A stretch of DNA of 64,000 bases from Daucus carota subsp. sativus (lineage: Eukaryota; Streptophyta; Magnoliopsida; Apiales; Apiaceae): assembly GCF_001625215.2 (NCBI RefSeq), contig NC_030383.2:3546779-3610778 (forward strand), given 5' to 3'. Under the pieces are notes generated by a model that saw only the letters and a list, made by a program, of their open reading frames with translations, made no database searches and had not been told where the DNA came from. This document shows, one piece after another, positions 47,804 to 60,242 of this stretch. The position numbers and the translations under genes were made by a program. Each line of letters begins with the position of its first letter. Positions within the stretch are counted from its first letter, which is position 1.

Positions 47804-48526
47804 CTCCCTCTGTCCCTCTCATTTCTTTACTTGTTACTATTTTGGGATGTTCCTCTCATTTCTTTACGTTACTATAAATACTAATTTTTTCTCATCATTA
47901 CACCCACTATCTTCCCCACAATCTCATATTTAATAATAAAAACTAGGGCTTTTTTTTATTCATAATCATGTTTTCAATCTTATTTTCAAAAATACTACCT
48001 TCTTCAATCTTATTTTCAAAAATACTACCTTCTCTAAAATATTTTCAAAAATACAATGGTTGCCTTGAAATCAGGATTTTTAGTTGCATATATGGTTGCA
48101 TATGAGGTTGTATTCAGTTGATTCTATTGTAATCTAATGGCCCCGCAGGGGCACACATACATCAGTTGTAACTTACTTAGTTGCATTTAGTTGCATATGA
48201 GGTTGCATTTAGTTGCATATTTGAAAGATTTTAGATAAGGTAGTATTTTTAAAAATAAGATTGGAGAAGGTAGTATTTTTGAAAATAAGATTGAAAAAAC
48301 AGTATACAAGGTAATTCCCCTAAAAACTACTCCTAACCAAAAAAAAAATTAATAATAAAAACTACTATTACACCCACTACTTTCCTCCACTATATCAAAT
48401 CTATTATTAAATATTGATAAGTCTCACCACTTTACCCACTTTTTATCTAACTTTACTTATTTTCTGGACATTGTCTTGATCTCGGTGTCCCCCTCCAATG
48501 TAAACAATTGGGAGGGACGGAGGGAG
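47804..48526. mobile_element. Stowaway-like MITE interrupted by a hAT-like MITE
   Basis: Outer ends are CTCCCTCTGTCCCTC and GAGGGACGGAGGGAG with TA at 47802-47803 and 48527-48528. The interior is split by a second element at 47945-48320. Confidence 0.85.
47945..48320. mobile_element. hAT-like MITE nested in the Stowaway (copy B)
   Basis: Bounded by AGGGCTTTTTTTTATTC at left and GGTAATTCCCC at right; an 8-bp duplication TAAAAACT lies at 47937-47944 and 48321-48328. The inner arms carry the repeated CTTATTTTCAAAAATACTAC block and its inverse, as in the element at 11148-11941. The centre holds repeated TTGCATATGAGGTTGCAT units. Confidence 0.88.
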
Positions 48527-48985
48527 TAATCAAATACGCCCCTAGATGTGGAATGTGTCGTAGCCTCCTAGGACATCGTGTTGAAAGAAATCGCTTACCT
48601 GAAAATTTTGATTAATTACAATCTGCAACCCTCGTTACTGTAAAAGGCATGAAAACGGTTGGCGCCTTGCTGGGGTATCCAAGTTTTAGCAATTTCGTGT
48701 GATTCGGGGATTTCCAAGAATGGATACACGACCTTTAGATTATTTCGTGTTTCGTCAGTAGAATCAAGTCAATTTGCCTGATTGTAGCCTCGTGTTCCCG
48801 TGACGTAACAGCCAATTTCACCGGACTCTAATGAATGGACCACGCCAGTCTAGCAAAAGTCATGTATATAGTCTTTTTATTCTAAATCATATTTTGAAAT
48901 ATATGTCAAATAAAAAAAATATTGTCAAATAATAAAATAACAGAAAAAATAACAAATTAGAGCGATGATTTTTTTTTATATCATA

Positions 48986-50168
48986 CTAGTGAAAAAAGCC
49001 GCGCTTCGCGGCGGCGTTATAAATTTTGATATGAATAGCATTAAAATTATTTTGAGTCATCTTCCCGTTAAACATATCACTAATAAAAAAAATATTATAA
49101 TTAGTACAAAAATTTGTATAAGTGGACATCATGTCAAACACAATACTAATAATAAAATTAGTTCGAACTTCCCTCCCGTCAAAGACAATATTAATCCATA
49201 ATTATTATTTTTAAGATAAAATTAAATATTATAATTTAGATCAAAATTAGTTTGAGCCGCTCTCTTGTCAAACACAGTACTAATAAAAAAACATTACAAT
49301 TTAGATATTAGTTTAAGTCGCTATACTGTCAAACACAACACTAATAAAATTATTCTAATTATGATAAAATTAAAGATTATAACTGGATAAAAATTAATTT
49401 GAACCGTGGTACCGTTTTAACAAAAAAAATATATTATAACATGGACAAAAAAATATTTTAGCCACTTTCCCATCAAACATAATACTAATAGAAAATTTAT
49501 TATTATTTAGATAAAAATTAGTTTGGGCCGCCTCCCGTTCCCGTCAAACACAATACTAATCAAGAATCATTTACATTATTATAAAATCAATATATGATTC
49601 CTATTTTATATATCCTATTTTATTTTGTAATTATTTTGAACCGCCGTTTCAACAAAAAAAAATTATAACATAGATAAAAATTATATTAGCCACTTTCTCG
49701 TCAAACATAATACTAATTGGAAAATTATTATTATTTAGATAAAAATTAGTTTGGGCCGCCTCCCGTGCACGTCAAACACAATACTAATCAAGAATCATTT
49801 ACATTATTATAAAATCAATATATGATTCTTATTTTATATATCCTATTTTTTTTGTTAATTATTATTATTTTATGATTCCTAGTCATTGGTTAAAACCTAA
49901 TTTTTTAAATATAATTCTATTTCTTTTTGGATTACTAAATAAGAAAAAAATTGTATTATCTTTAGAATTCAATAAGAAATACTAAATAAAAAGAAAAAGA
50001 GTTGTATCATTTTTAGAATTCAATAAGAAAAGAGTTGTATTACTTTTAGAATTCTTGAACCTTATTTTTGAATTATAATTATATTTTCTCTCCGAAATTT
50101 AAGAAAAATCAGAAGACTGAATCGAACAATTCTAGACGCCCGCATCCTCCTTTATATATATATATTGA
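48986..50168 (-). mobile_element. non-autonomous Helitron, reverse orientation
   Basis: Read on the minus strand it starts A|TCAATATATATATATAAAGG and ends with a perfect 6-bp hairpin (GCCGCG-AAG-CGCGGC), then CTTTTTTCACTAG|T. The 5' end matches that of the 17056-20083 Helitron. There are no Rep/helicase sequences. The body contains many direct repeats of GTCAAACACAATACTAAT and a roughly 230-bp internal duplication (about 49500-49620 and 49730-49850). Confidence 0.8.
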
Positions 50169-50562
50169 TTTTAGAAAAATGCTAGATTAGTCCTGATGAG
50201 TCATATTAAATTTAAGTTTTGTAAAAATTATGTTAATATAAATATTTTCAGTATTTAATATACGTAAAGTATTGAAAATGAAAATTTTCGATCAAATTGT
50301 ATTACAAATATTTATCTCCCCCAAAAATCTACCTCGAAGCTTGAAAACAGAAACTGGCCTTACCATGTGCACTATATTAGTTTTTTTTAATATCAATTTT
50401 CTTCGTTCCTTTCATTTTAAATACAAATTTTCTTCATTATCTTGCACATATTCAAAATCTGTATAAGATATTATCCTAAAATTTATTTTTAAAAATTCAA
50501 TATAAAATCTAATTCGTAATAATTAAAATAATTTGGATAGTGCACTCGGTAGCAAACTACTA

Positions 50563-50812
50563 CTCCCTCCGTCCCCCTGAGTAGTATACATTGGGGGACG
50601 GGGACGCGGCACGGACTTTAATGCTCCTGTAAAGTATAGTTGTGTAATTTATTTTTAAAATTTTCTTTTTCTGAATTAAAGTTTGGATGTTATATTTTTA
50701 TTCAGAAAAAAAAATCTCAAAAATAAGTTACAGAACTATATTTTATAAGAGCATTGAAATGCGTGTCGAGCAGTTGAAAAGAAACGTATACAATTAAATG
50801 GGACAGAGGGAG
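50563..50812 (+). mobile_element. Stowaway-like MITE (copy 3) upstream of VTE4
   Basis: Ends are CTCCCTCCGTCCCCC and GGGACAGAGGGAG with TA at 50561-50562 and 50813-50814. It is almost identical to the inverted 6250-6500 copy. It lies about 160 bp upstream of the VTE4 start codon, so it may form part of the promoter. Confidence 0.92.
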
Positions 50813-50974
50813 TACAGTCTATAGACTCTATACACACAGTACTTATCGTCAGTTGTCAGTAAAAGTGAAAACAGTTAGAATTAACGTTAGATTTCCCCTT
50901 AAATATCTGTCCTCTCATTCGCCGCTGCCAAATAATTGCACAGAGCCGCACCAGAAAAACTAAACCATAAAAAA

Positions 50975-53900
50975 ATGACAACCACCACGTGCTACTCCGT
51001 CAAGATACTCTCGGCCTTCAACACTTTCCAGACCACGTTCTCGTCCGCCGCCACGCGCCTCAGCTTCGGCGGCGCCAGAAAGCAGCTGCAGCCGCCCTGC
51101 GCGGCGGCCTCGTCGGCGGAGATAGAGGTGCTGCAGAAGGGCATAGCGGAGCTCTACGACGAGTCGTCGGGGCTGTGGGAAGATATATGGGGAGAGCATA
51201 TGCATCATGGCTTTTATGACCCGGATTCGTCGGTTAAGATATCGGATCATCGGCTCGCTCAGATTCGTATGGTGGAGGAGACGCTCGCTTTTGCTTATGG
51301 TTCTGGTTCGTTTTTGCTCCTTTTTGTTTAAACGTGTTTACGTGGTGGTACTGACTATAGGCGGACAAAACAAAACCTGAAAGAGGTTTCGAGAATTACT
51401 TTATTTGAATCTTTTAAGCTCACATAGTTTGACTAATAAAGTGGATTTAATATTTTTTTTTATTTGTTTTTTTCTTGTCTTCCATTTAACTGATGAATTT
51501 ACTGCAGGTTTGCATTCCAGTTTTGGTAGAATTTTGTTGATTTTAGCTTATATATATGTATGTAGATCGATATGTTACTATATGATTGACTAATAAAGCA
51601 GATTTAATATTCTTTTTTTATTTGTTTTTTCTTGTCTTCCATTTAACTGATGAATTTACTGCAGATTTGCATTCCAATTTTGCTGGTTTTAGCTTATATA
51701 TGTGTATGTATATTGATATATTGCTATATAATTGAAGTTAAGTATTTTTGAGAACCTGTCAGTGGAATGGAGGATTGGTAAGCCAAGCTATATATGCTAC
51801 TAGGTCGTTAGAATTAGATGTTAAGTTAAAGGGTCTTCTAAAACCTTGTGCTCGCGCTGTTAAGAGGAGGGTTTAATTGGAGAGTACTACATCGTAACCT
51901 ATAAATCTAGCATATAAAGTGTTATAAATGCAATGAAATTCCAAAAGCTGCAGTATCTCTTAGCCTCTTGAACATGGTGAGTGGTTTATATATAGACACC
52001 CATATATGGAAACCTTTTTTTTTTCATGGCCAAATGTTGTTAGCCAGTGAAGGACTTAAATTAGTGAAGTTTGTGATTCCCGTGATAGTCAAGTGTCAAC
52101 TTAATTGGGACTTTTCAGTCATGGTTCGAACAAATATAAAGGTAAGGCTGTTGATTGGAGATTCATGTCTTGTGAATCGAGTACAAGTGTACAACTTAGT
52201 CCTAGCAAAGCAAATTCTAACTAATAACCTATCCTCTCACTGATCCAGTTTTTTTGTGTAATAGATAGAAAAGAGACAGCCACGGACTGTATATTTAAAC
52301 TTTTATATATTGTTTAATTGTTTTTCTCCATTTTTGGAAAAATTACGTGTATTATATCACCCAAACATTTCATGTATTTTGTATACCAACATTTGCATTT
52401 CAAATTTATTTACATACATGTATGTATTACTGGCTATAGACGGACAAAACCTGCAACCAGTGCTTCAGAAATTTTCAAATCCTTCGTATATGCCAGGAGA
52501 GAAAGAGCAAAGCTCACATAGCTTGACTTTTTTTCTTGTCTTCCATTTAACTGATGAATTTACTCGAGGTTCACATACCAATTTTGCTAAAATTTACCTT
52601 ATAATTGAAATTACAGTATTTTTTACCTTATATTCTTCTAGCCAGCAAGTGAATGGTTGAAAGTTGTGATTGTCGTTATAGTCATGTGTCAGCTTCTTAT
52701 CTGTTACTCTGTTAGTCATGGTTTGAACAAAAGAAAGCAAGGTTGTCAACGCGAGTCTCTTGTCTTGTGCACTGAGTGCAACCTAGTGAAGCTAATGTTA
52801 ACTAATAAACTCTCCTCAATCAAACCAGTTTCTTATATAACAGATAGAGCACAGACAACCATGGACTGTGGCATTATGCTAATTTTATGATGTATAAATG
52901 TTTTTTTTTATTTGATAAAAAAAACCACGAACTGTGGATTTATGCTCATTATAATATTACATGACATTTGATGTTTCTCGGGAAAACTACATGTCTGCAT
53001 TCTGAATAACTATAATTGTTTTCCAGCGGAACCAGCTAAAATACCAAAAAAGATAGTTGATGTCGGGTGTGGAATAGGAGGCAGTTCAAGGTATTTAGCA
53101 AGGAAATATGGTGCTAAATGTCAAGGCATCACCCTGAGCCCTGTACAAGCCCAAAGAGCTCAAGCTCTTGCTGCAGCTCAGGGACTAGCCGACAAGGTAT
53201 GCTCCATCTTAGTGTTCGTGTGTCTTTTATCTTGATTCTCATGTCTAAGAGAAGAATGAGACTTGGCAAAATAGGAAAAGAAACGATAAAGGAGAAACGA
53301 GGTCACTAATATAGCAAATATTAGCAAAAATAGTGCTTGACCACCCCATAAGTAACAAATAGTGCAACGCCTGGCAATTCGACCTGAACTTATTCACAGG
53401 CATATGTTTAGAGATGCTACGTAAAAGTGTACTCCATATTTTGATTTTTGTTTAGGAAAAGTTCAACTAAATGACAGACTTCCCAGAAAGGAGAGGGGGA
53501 TGTGTTTGGATAGTATATTGAAGAAAAAAAAAACAATTTCTAGGTGCGGCACATATTTTTCCATGCTCCCTTAATTACCAATTTTCTGTATTTTGATAAC
53601 ATATTATTGCAGAGTAAAACTCAATGAGTTTCGCCGTGACTCACCAAACCAAGTTACCAATTGTCTGTATTCTGATAACGTATTATTACAGTGTAAAAAT
53701 TTAAAAAGAAAAAGTAGTGAAGTTGTTATAATTTGCTTCCCCCTGATTATGGACCTAACCAATTTTATCCTGCTTCTAAAGAAGTCTAAGGATGGAAAAA
53801 TAAGGTAACACCTTAAAACATGCAGGCTTCCTTTCAAGTTGGAGATGCTTTAAATCAACCTTTTCCGGATGGAGAATTTGACCTGGTTTGGTCCATGGAG

Positions 53901-54954
53901 AGTGGTGAACATATGCCTGACAAAAAGAAGGTGCCTATACCACTGCAAATTTTAGTTTAATTTAAGTTACAGATTGTGGTTTCCGTTATGTGAATATATA
54001 TTATTTTCTAATGACATAGCATTATATCCCATTTCACTTTTTAAACTTGCAGTTTGTTAGTGAATTAGCTCGAGTGGCTGCACCAGGAGCCACAATAATT
54101 ATTGTTACATGGTGCCATAGAATTCTTTCCCCTTCTGAGGAGTCATTGCGCACAGATGAGAAAAAACTGTTGGACAGGATCTGTGATGCATACTATCTTC
54201 CAGCTTGGTGTTCTGCTTCTGATTATGTGAAATTACTGGAGTCCCTTTCTCTTCAGGTAATATTACGTCTTTACCTGACGCCTCAAAGCACACCTTTCAA
54301 AACTATCTCTGTAGTCATAGAGCTTATATGTATATTCTTATAACATTAGAATAGGCATTTATAGTATGTTATATGCTGAATTGTATTACTAGACAACGTG
54401 CATGTTAATGGCTCGTCTCAGCTTTGTGGCACCTCGCTTTCTGAGTCACAAACATTCTTTAACTCATTTATTGATCACATCCTGTGCTTTTTCTCTCCTT
54501 GAATCAAACGAATTTCGCGAAAACAAAAGATACACATATTAAATTCTCCTATTACTGTAGCACCTTAAGGTATTGAAATAATTGGTAATTAAGCATCTGA
54601 CATGCATTTTACTTGGTTCTTTGTAGGATATAAAAACAGCAGATTGGTCAGAGAATGTTGCACCATTTTGGCCTGCAGTAATAGAATCAGCTTTGACATG
54701 GAAGGGTTTCACATCGTTGCTTCGAAGTGGTGAGTACCCTATATTTCAATTAACTGATATATGTTCTCATCTTCCGCTAAATAAAATATTATATATCCAT
54801 ATCATTGCCTTCATATATGTTGAATATATATTTTTTTAATATCACAACAGGATGGAAGACAATTAGAGGGGCGCTGGTGATGCCATTGATGATTGAAGGA
54901 TATAAAAAGGACCTGATCAAATTTTCAATTATTACATGTCGGAAACCTGAATAG
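50975..54954 (+). CDS. VTE4: gamma-tocopherol methyltransferase, chloroplastic
   Basis: Six exons: 50975-51305, 53027-53196, 53826-53930, 54053-54256, 54627-54729 and 54851-54954. All are GT-AG and in phase, giving 338 residues. It methylates gamma- to alpha-tocopherol (and delta to beta) with S-adenosylmethionine, the last step of vitamin E synthesis in plastids. Residues 1-50 are Ser/Thr/Arg-rich and fit a transit peptide. The mature part starts near AEIEVLQKGIAELYDESSGL and has WGEHMHHGFYDPD. SAM-binding motif I is IVDVGCGIGG (120-129). GDALNQPFPDGEFDLVWS and ESGEHMPDK follow, then LARVAAPGATIIIVTWCHR and the C-terminal WSENVAPFWPAVIESALTW. Exon 1 is GC-rich, unlike its surroundings. Intron 1 (1.7 kb) carries internal repeats. 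A Stowaway MITE lies just upstream. Confidence 0.96.
51411..52600. repeat. dispersed repeats in VTE4 intron 1
   Basis: A block with TTTCTTGTCTTCCATTTAAC followed by TGATGAATTTACT is present three times (about 51472, 51630 and 52530), each with related flanks. The third lies about 900 bp from the second. They look like old local duplications. Confidence 0.8.
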
Positions 54955-57604
54955 AAAGAGAGCTAGTTACCCATGAACTCTCTCTTTTTAGCCTCCTTCG
55001 CCAGCAAAACTTTAGGAACGTGCTTGGAAAAACCCGTATTATGGCAGTTACTGCTAAATAATAACGCTGCAACATTACAGGAAGACAGGGACCCTGTTTC
55101 CGTTAGTAGTACTGTTTTTTTCAGTAGAGGCAACAAGTATGCGTTGTTTTACAGCTATACGAAGGGGCAGAGCGCGGACATCTACGGGTAAAGTGCCTAT
55201 GTTTTGTGTTTCATTTTACCGGGTGGATGCTTCTCCCTTTCATTCTTGAAAGCTGATATACTTTCAGACTGTGTTTGCTTCATGGAATTGCTCCGGGCTA
55301 TTAGCTAATTTACTATGATTTTCTTTTTTACATTTCATCATGAAGCTTTTCCTATCAAATCAACGTTTTTGTGCATAATATTATCTCAAGGGATTGAATA
55401 TTTGATATAATGCAGAGGTTCTGGAGAAGCATAGATTAGTGCTGTGATTCTGAAATGATAATTTGGATATCTGTAGCCTACGTAGAGCGGATGCGGGTTC
55501 GGTGCGGTTTTTGGATAAAACCGCAACCGGAACCGCATGCCCTCGGTTTTAGAAATCAAAAACCTCAACCGCAACCTCATCCTCAGTTTCGGTTTCGGTT
55601 CCAAAATCTTGGATTCGGTTTCTATCGGTTCGGTTTCGGTTATAAAACCGCATGAAAGAAAAAAAGAAAAATTATACATAAATAATTAAACTTAACTAAA
55701 AATTATGCATCCATCCGAAGTTTAAACATAGAAAACATAAAAATTCATAAGTCTACATAGGTATTAATACAAATTTAGTTCAATCACGCTATTGCATGTT
55801 GCCTGCTAGGTAGAACATTCTGTGAACCAGCACTAGCACTAAATCAAGTTACAGGCAATAAACAAATCCAGAAGTCTTGCTAGTGTATTGTAAACCTCAT
55901 CAAATGCTATTTAAAATGTGTATGTTTAGTCAGGAGACTCAGGATAGAGTTGAAGGAAGTCTCTTTCTGGAGTAAAGGACTAGCAGTGAAATAAATTAAA
56001 AAGCATTAGGATCACTAGCAAAGAAAGAGAATTTACGTGCAAAAAAAGAAACAACTAAAAAATAAAATAGCAAACAAGAAGAAACAGAAGCAGGCAAGTA
56101 GCATATCAAGAGCCCAAACTACTAGCACAGACCCAAGTCCAATTTAATCCCAGAAACTCTAGATTTCTAGTAGATATATATATAAGTTTGTATTTTTAAA
56201 ATATAAATAATACTATAAATATTATAATTATAAAATATTATATAAATATTATAATTATTTTAAAAATCGGATCGGTTCGGTTTTTTTCGGATCGGTTCCT
56301 AGCTATAACCGGAACCGCATAATCGGTTTCGGATTCGGTTTTAAAATTTTCGGTTTCGGGTTCGGTTCGATTTTATACGGTTCGGTTTCTAGCGGTTTTT
56401 GACGGTTTCGGTTTCGGATTTATTCGGTTTTTTGCTCACCCGTAACTGTAGGTAGTTTTGGTGTTCTCTCTTTCACAACATGTTAAACAATTTGTTTATA
56501 TTTGGTCATATCTGATGATTAATGCTATTAGTCAAATAGTTAACCAGTTGAGATCTTAGCCAAAGGTTGAAGAGCATATAAATTTGTCACTGAAATTTTA
56601 ATACTCCATTAGAGGGTGATTTGAGAATATCTAGAGAATAATGAGAACTGTGTAGTACTTGTTAAAAATATTTTTCAAGAAATTTTTATTTGGGATTATG
56701 TTGAAAAAAAAAATCAATTTTCCAGAAACTCATTTTCCTTCTTTCTTAAACAAAAGAAATAATGAAAATTCGTGAGAATGTGTTTAATTTGAAAAAGGAT
56801 TTTTCCTCCTTTCTAAAGTGTTATAAATTTCAAGGATTAAACAAAAATAATAGATTATTTATAATATTTTGACATATATAATTTTTGAAAAATAATTTTT
56901 AGAATACAAGTAAAAATTAAAAACAGAAAAAGAATTTGAAACATAATTTCGAACAAAGGAAAAGAAACATGATTTTTTTGTCAATATAACTAAATTTAAT
57001 TTAAATTAATATTTATTGAATAAAAGTATGTAAAACTAGAACTGTATCTTCTAACTTATTTAATTTAAATGAAATTGCTTTTCCTTATGCCAAAAAAATA
57101 AAAAAATTACCAACTTTTTTCTTCAAAATTCAAATTATTAACGTTATTGTAAAAACATCACAAAAAATGAATAAATGAACATGCGGCAAAATAGAACTTG
57201 AAAAAGTTTGCAAACCCTAAACCCTAAATTGAATTTCAGTGCGAACCCCAGCTCTCAAGCCTTAATCGAGGTAATCTCCTCCGTTGAATTGCTTGTTTGC
57301 CTGTTCTTCAATAACCCTAATCGTATATCATATTTCACCTGTTGATTGCTACTATATTACTGTGTGTATGTGTATCATTATCTGTACTAATCACATTCTG
57401 TTATATGTAGCACTTCAATTCAGTAGTGTAGTTGTCTGCTTGTTGATGTATCACTGTGTCTCCAGCTCTCGTGTTTTCGAGAGCTGTAGCGCAAGTAATT
57501 AAGGATTTGCACATGGAAAATTAGTTGAATTGGGAAATTTTGATGAATTTGATAGTTAATGAATGAAAAATGTTGTGTTTGTCAGGAGATTTGTTATCAG
57601 AAAG
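54955..57604. other. VTE4 3' region and DNA upstream of TRM61
   Basis: The VTE4 3' untranslated region starts at 54955. A CGGTTT-rich transposon occupies about 55470-56450. The TRM61 leader is split: a first exon near 57200-57270 is followed by an intron ending TTTGTCAG at about 57582. Confidence 0.5.
55470..56450. mobile_element. TIR element with CGGTTT-rich arms
   Basis: Both ends are made of degenerate repeats of (T)CGGTT(T/C) and its complement (AACCG), arranged in opposite directions, and the middle is unique AT-rich DNA. The right end, read inward, starts GGTGAGCAAAAAACCG. Ends of this type occur on plant hAT-like non-autonomous elements. The precise boundaries and target duplication are uncertain. 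Confidence 0.55.
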
Positions 57605-59696
57605 ATGCTGCCAACTGATTCGGTTAAGAGATTATCTTTTAAGCGGTGTGTGAGTGAGGGAGATTTGGTTATTGTGTACGAAAGGCATGATAACATGAAG
57701 GCGATTAAAGTATGTGAAAGTGCAGTGCTACAGAATCGGTTTGGGGTGTTTAAGCATTCGGATTGGATTGGGAAGCCCTTTGGTTCGAAGGTTTTTAGTA
57801 GTAAGGGTGGGTTTGTTTACTTGTTGGCTCCGACTCCTGAGCTGTGGACGCTGGTTCTGAGCCATAGGACCCAAATTCTTTATATTGCAGATATTAGCTT
57901 TGTCATAATGTATTTGGAGATAGTTCCAGGTTGTGTGGTACTTGAGTCGGGGACTGGAAGTGGATCTTTAAGTACCTCACTTGCAAGAGCTGTAGCTCCT
58001 TCTGGACATGTCTACACATTTGACTTTCATGAGCAAAGGGCTGCTTCTGCTAGGTAATTTTTTTTGACAAGGTGTTGCATACTTATCTTCATGCTTTGGT
58101 ATTTGTGAATCATTAAATGTCAGTATCGCTTTTGAGACGGGAGATTTTAGATTGGTTTAGCTATTCATCCAATCATGTTATAGGTGTCAGGATTGATTCT
58201 TGAGCTGAAAATACCTATTGGAATATAATGGTTTTTTGCTATCCATCTATGCTGGTAAAGAATATGATGATAGACAAGTGAGTCCCTCCTATTAAACGTT
58301 TAATGTTAGAATCAACAGTGTGCAAAAAGGTTGTTATGTTTAAAAGCAAGGATTCACTTATATACAATTCATATATTAATATTTAAGCATTTATAGGTGT
58401 AGAGGGAATATCTCTACTGTCACGTGTTGTTAGCAGGAACAACATTTACCAAATGAAGGCACGAAAATAAACTCTAGGGCCCAAGGTAAGATGGAGGTGG
58501 TGGCATCCGAAAGGACTGATATTGAACCAATTTGAACAGCTTTTAACTAAAACTCTTAGCAAGGCCTCCGGCCTCCCTATTCTGTTCTACAACAATGGCT
58601 CTCTAATTCTTTTTTAACTGCACATCTGAATTGGTATTTGTTCTTAGCTCTAAGTTCTGTATTACAAACAGTTCCTGGACTTGGTATCTGTTTTGTATTA
58701 CCAAAAATTCCTGAATGCTTATATTTATTTTACCGAGTTTCTGATACTAAATCCGAACTCAATACATTACATGCTTGGTCAAGTTATGATAGCATATCTT
58801 TTGCTCAAAGTTCTTATTTCCTTTGCCTTAATTTATCTGTGCAAGTGAAGGAAGTTTCTTTAGGATGTAAACATAGTTTACTGATATTGTCATATATCAC
58901 TTACATAATTTTAGTGCATTTACACCATTTACTGGAATTGCTTCAACATGCTCACATATTAGAGAATGACGTAGTTCTTGTAATATGTTTAATTATTATT
59001 ACAGGGAGGATTTTGAAAAGACAGGGTTAAGTAGTCTGGTCACTGTGGGAGTTAGGGATATTCAGGGTGAAGGGTTTCCAGAAAAATTTACTGGTAAAGC
59101 AGACTCTGTCTTCCTGGATTTGCCTCAACCTTGGTTGGCTATTCCTTCTGTTGGAAAAATGTTGAAACAGGATGGGATCTTGTGTTCTTTCTCGCCATGT
59201 ATTGAGCAGGTGCAGCGTTCATGTGAAACCCTTCGATCAAATTTTACTGGTAAAGCTCTCTTTCAGATGTCTTTTGGCTTTTTAACATAATTTTATTTGG
59301 CTGCTGATTTCTGATTTACTTGCCAATTGCCATCAACACGGTCATATTGTTCTTTACTTTTATGATCTCAAATGGTTATAGTTTCATTTGTGTGAGTTTA
59401 ACTTGCCTATCTACATAGTTTTCTTGACGGTATGTGGGTATTGGATTTCTGTAGATATAAGAACATTTGAGGTACTTCTCAGAACATATGAAGTTCGAGA
59501 AGTTAAAATGAACAGCTTCCAAGGAGATGAAGATCGTTCCACTGAGTTACCTCCTTGCAAGAGAAAACAACGTTTAAATGAAGAAGGCAATGGGCTGGAA
59601 AATCCCAGTCCTCCAGTTGTCATGGCTAGGCCATCCAGCGAGGCAAGAGGTCACACCGGTTACTTGACCTTTGCTAGATTAAAATGTGCTGCATAA
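57605..59696 (+). CDS. TRM61: tRNA (adenine58-N1)-methyltransferase catalytic subunit
   Basis: Three coding exons: 57605-58053, 59005-59249 and 59455-59696, GT-AG and in phase; 311 residues. The enzyme methylates N1 of A58 in the T-loop of tRNA, as a tetramer with TRM6, in the nucleus. The N-terminus MLPTDSVKRLSFKRCVSEGD and the VYERHDNMK, LQNRFGVFKHSDWIGKPFGS and GFVYLLAPTPELWTLVLSHR blocks are typical. SAM motif I is VVLESGTGSGSLSTSLA (111-127), followed by GHVYTFDFHEQRA. The catalytic Asp is in LDLPQPW (D188). FSPCIEQVQRSCETLR and the C-terminal RGHTGYLTFARLKCAA complete the family pattern; residues between about 250 and 290 are a variable KRKQR-containing loop. The Met at 57605 is chosen because the upstream in-frame codons belong to a leader exon just after an acceptor. 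Confidence 0.95.
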
Positions 59697-60242
59697 AACC
59701 GTTATTAAAGGTTTTTTCTCTCTGTTTTTCTGTCCATGCACTTGCCTTTCAAGTTGTAATGGCCACCAGAAGAAACTCAACAAGTAAATTTTGGAAGCCA
59801 TTATACTTGGAGGTTTTTTAGTTTTTATTCATCTGAGACAGAATAGTGCTCTTCTCCATCGGGACAGGCGCCACTTACAGTTACAGACCCAACAGATTCC
59901 ACAACAGGAAGATAACAGTGTAATGTTTACATCAGTGATTGAGGTTGTTGCATATTATTTGTGACAGTAGTACTTGGTAATGGTCACTTGCCCTGTATCT
60001 TGGCTATTCTGCTTTTAATTCTAAATTTTTAATGATTCGTTTTTGAAATTATTATATGATATAATCTGTTTACTCTATAACATTAGGAAAAAAAATTAAA
60101 AAAAAAAATTTCAGCATCCTTCCCACAAATTTCTGTTATAACTCAGTAGTGACAAACCAAAAATGAAAACTTAATTCCTTTAAGAAACAATATTCATCGT
60201 CTGTGCATTCACAGATAACTTGTCACAAACACGAAATAATAG

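Noticed and set aside
48986..50168. Direct-repeat array as a CRISPR-like locus
   Set aside because: The repeats are degenerate with irregular spacing, in a plant Helitron; there are no cas genes.
58638..59030. 130-codon plus-strand ORF as a separate gene
   Set aside because: It lies in intron 1 of TRM61, is hydrophobic and AT-rich, and runs out of frame over the start of exon 2.
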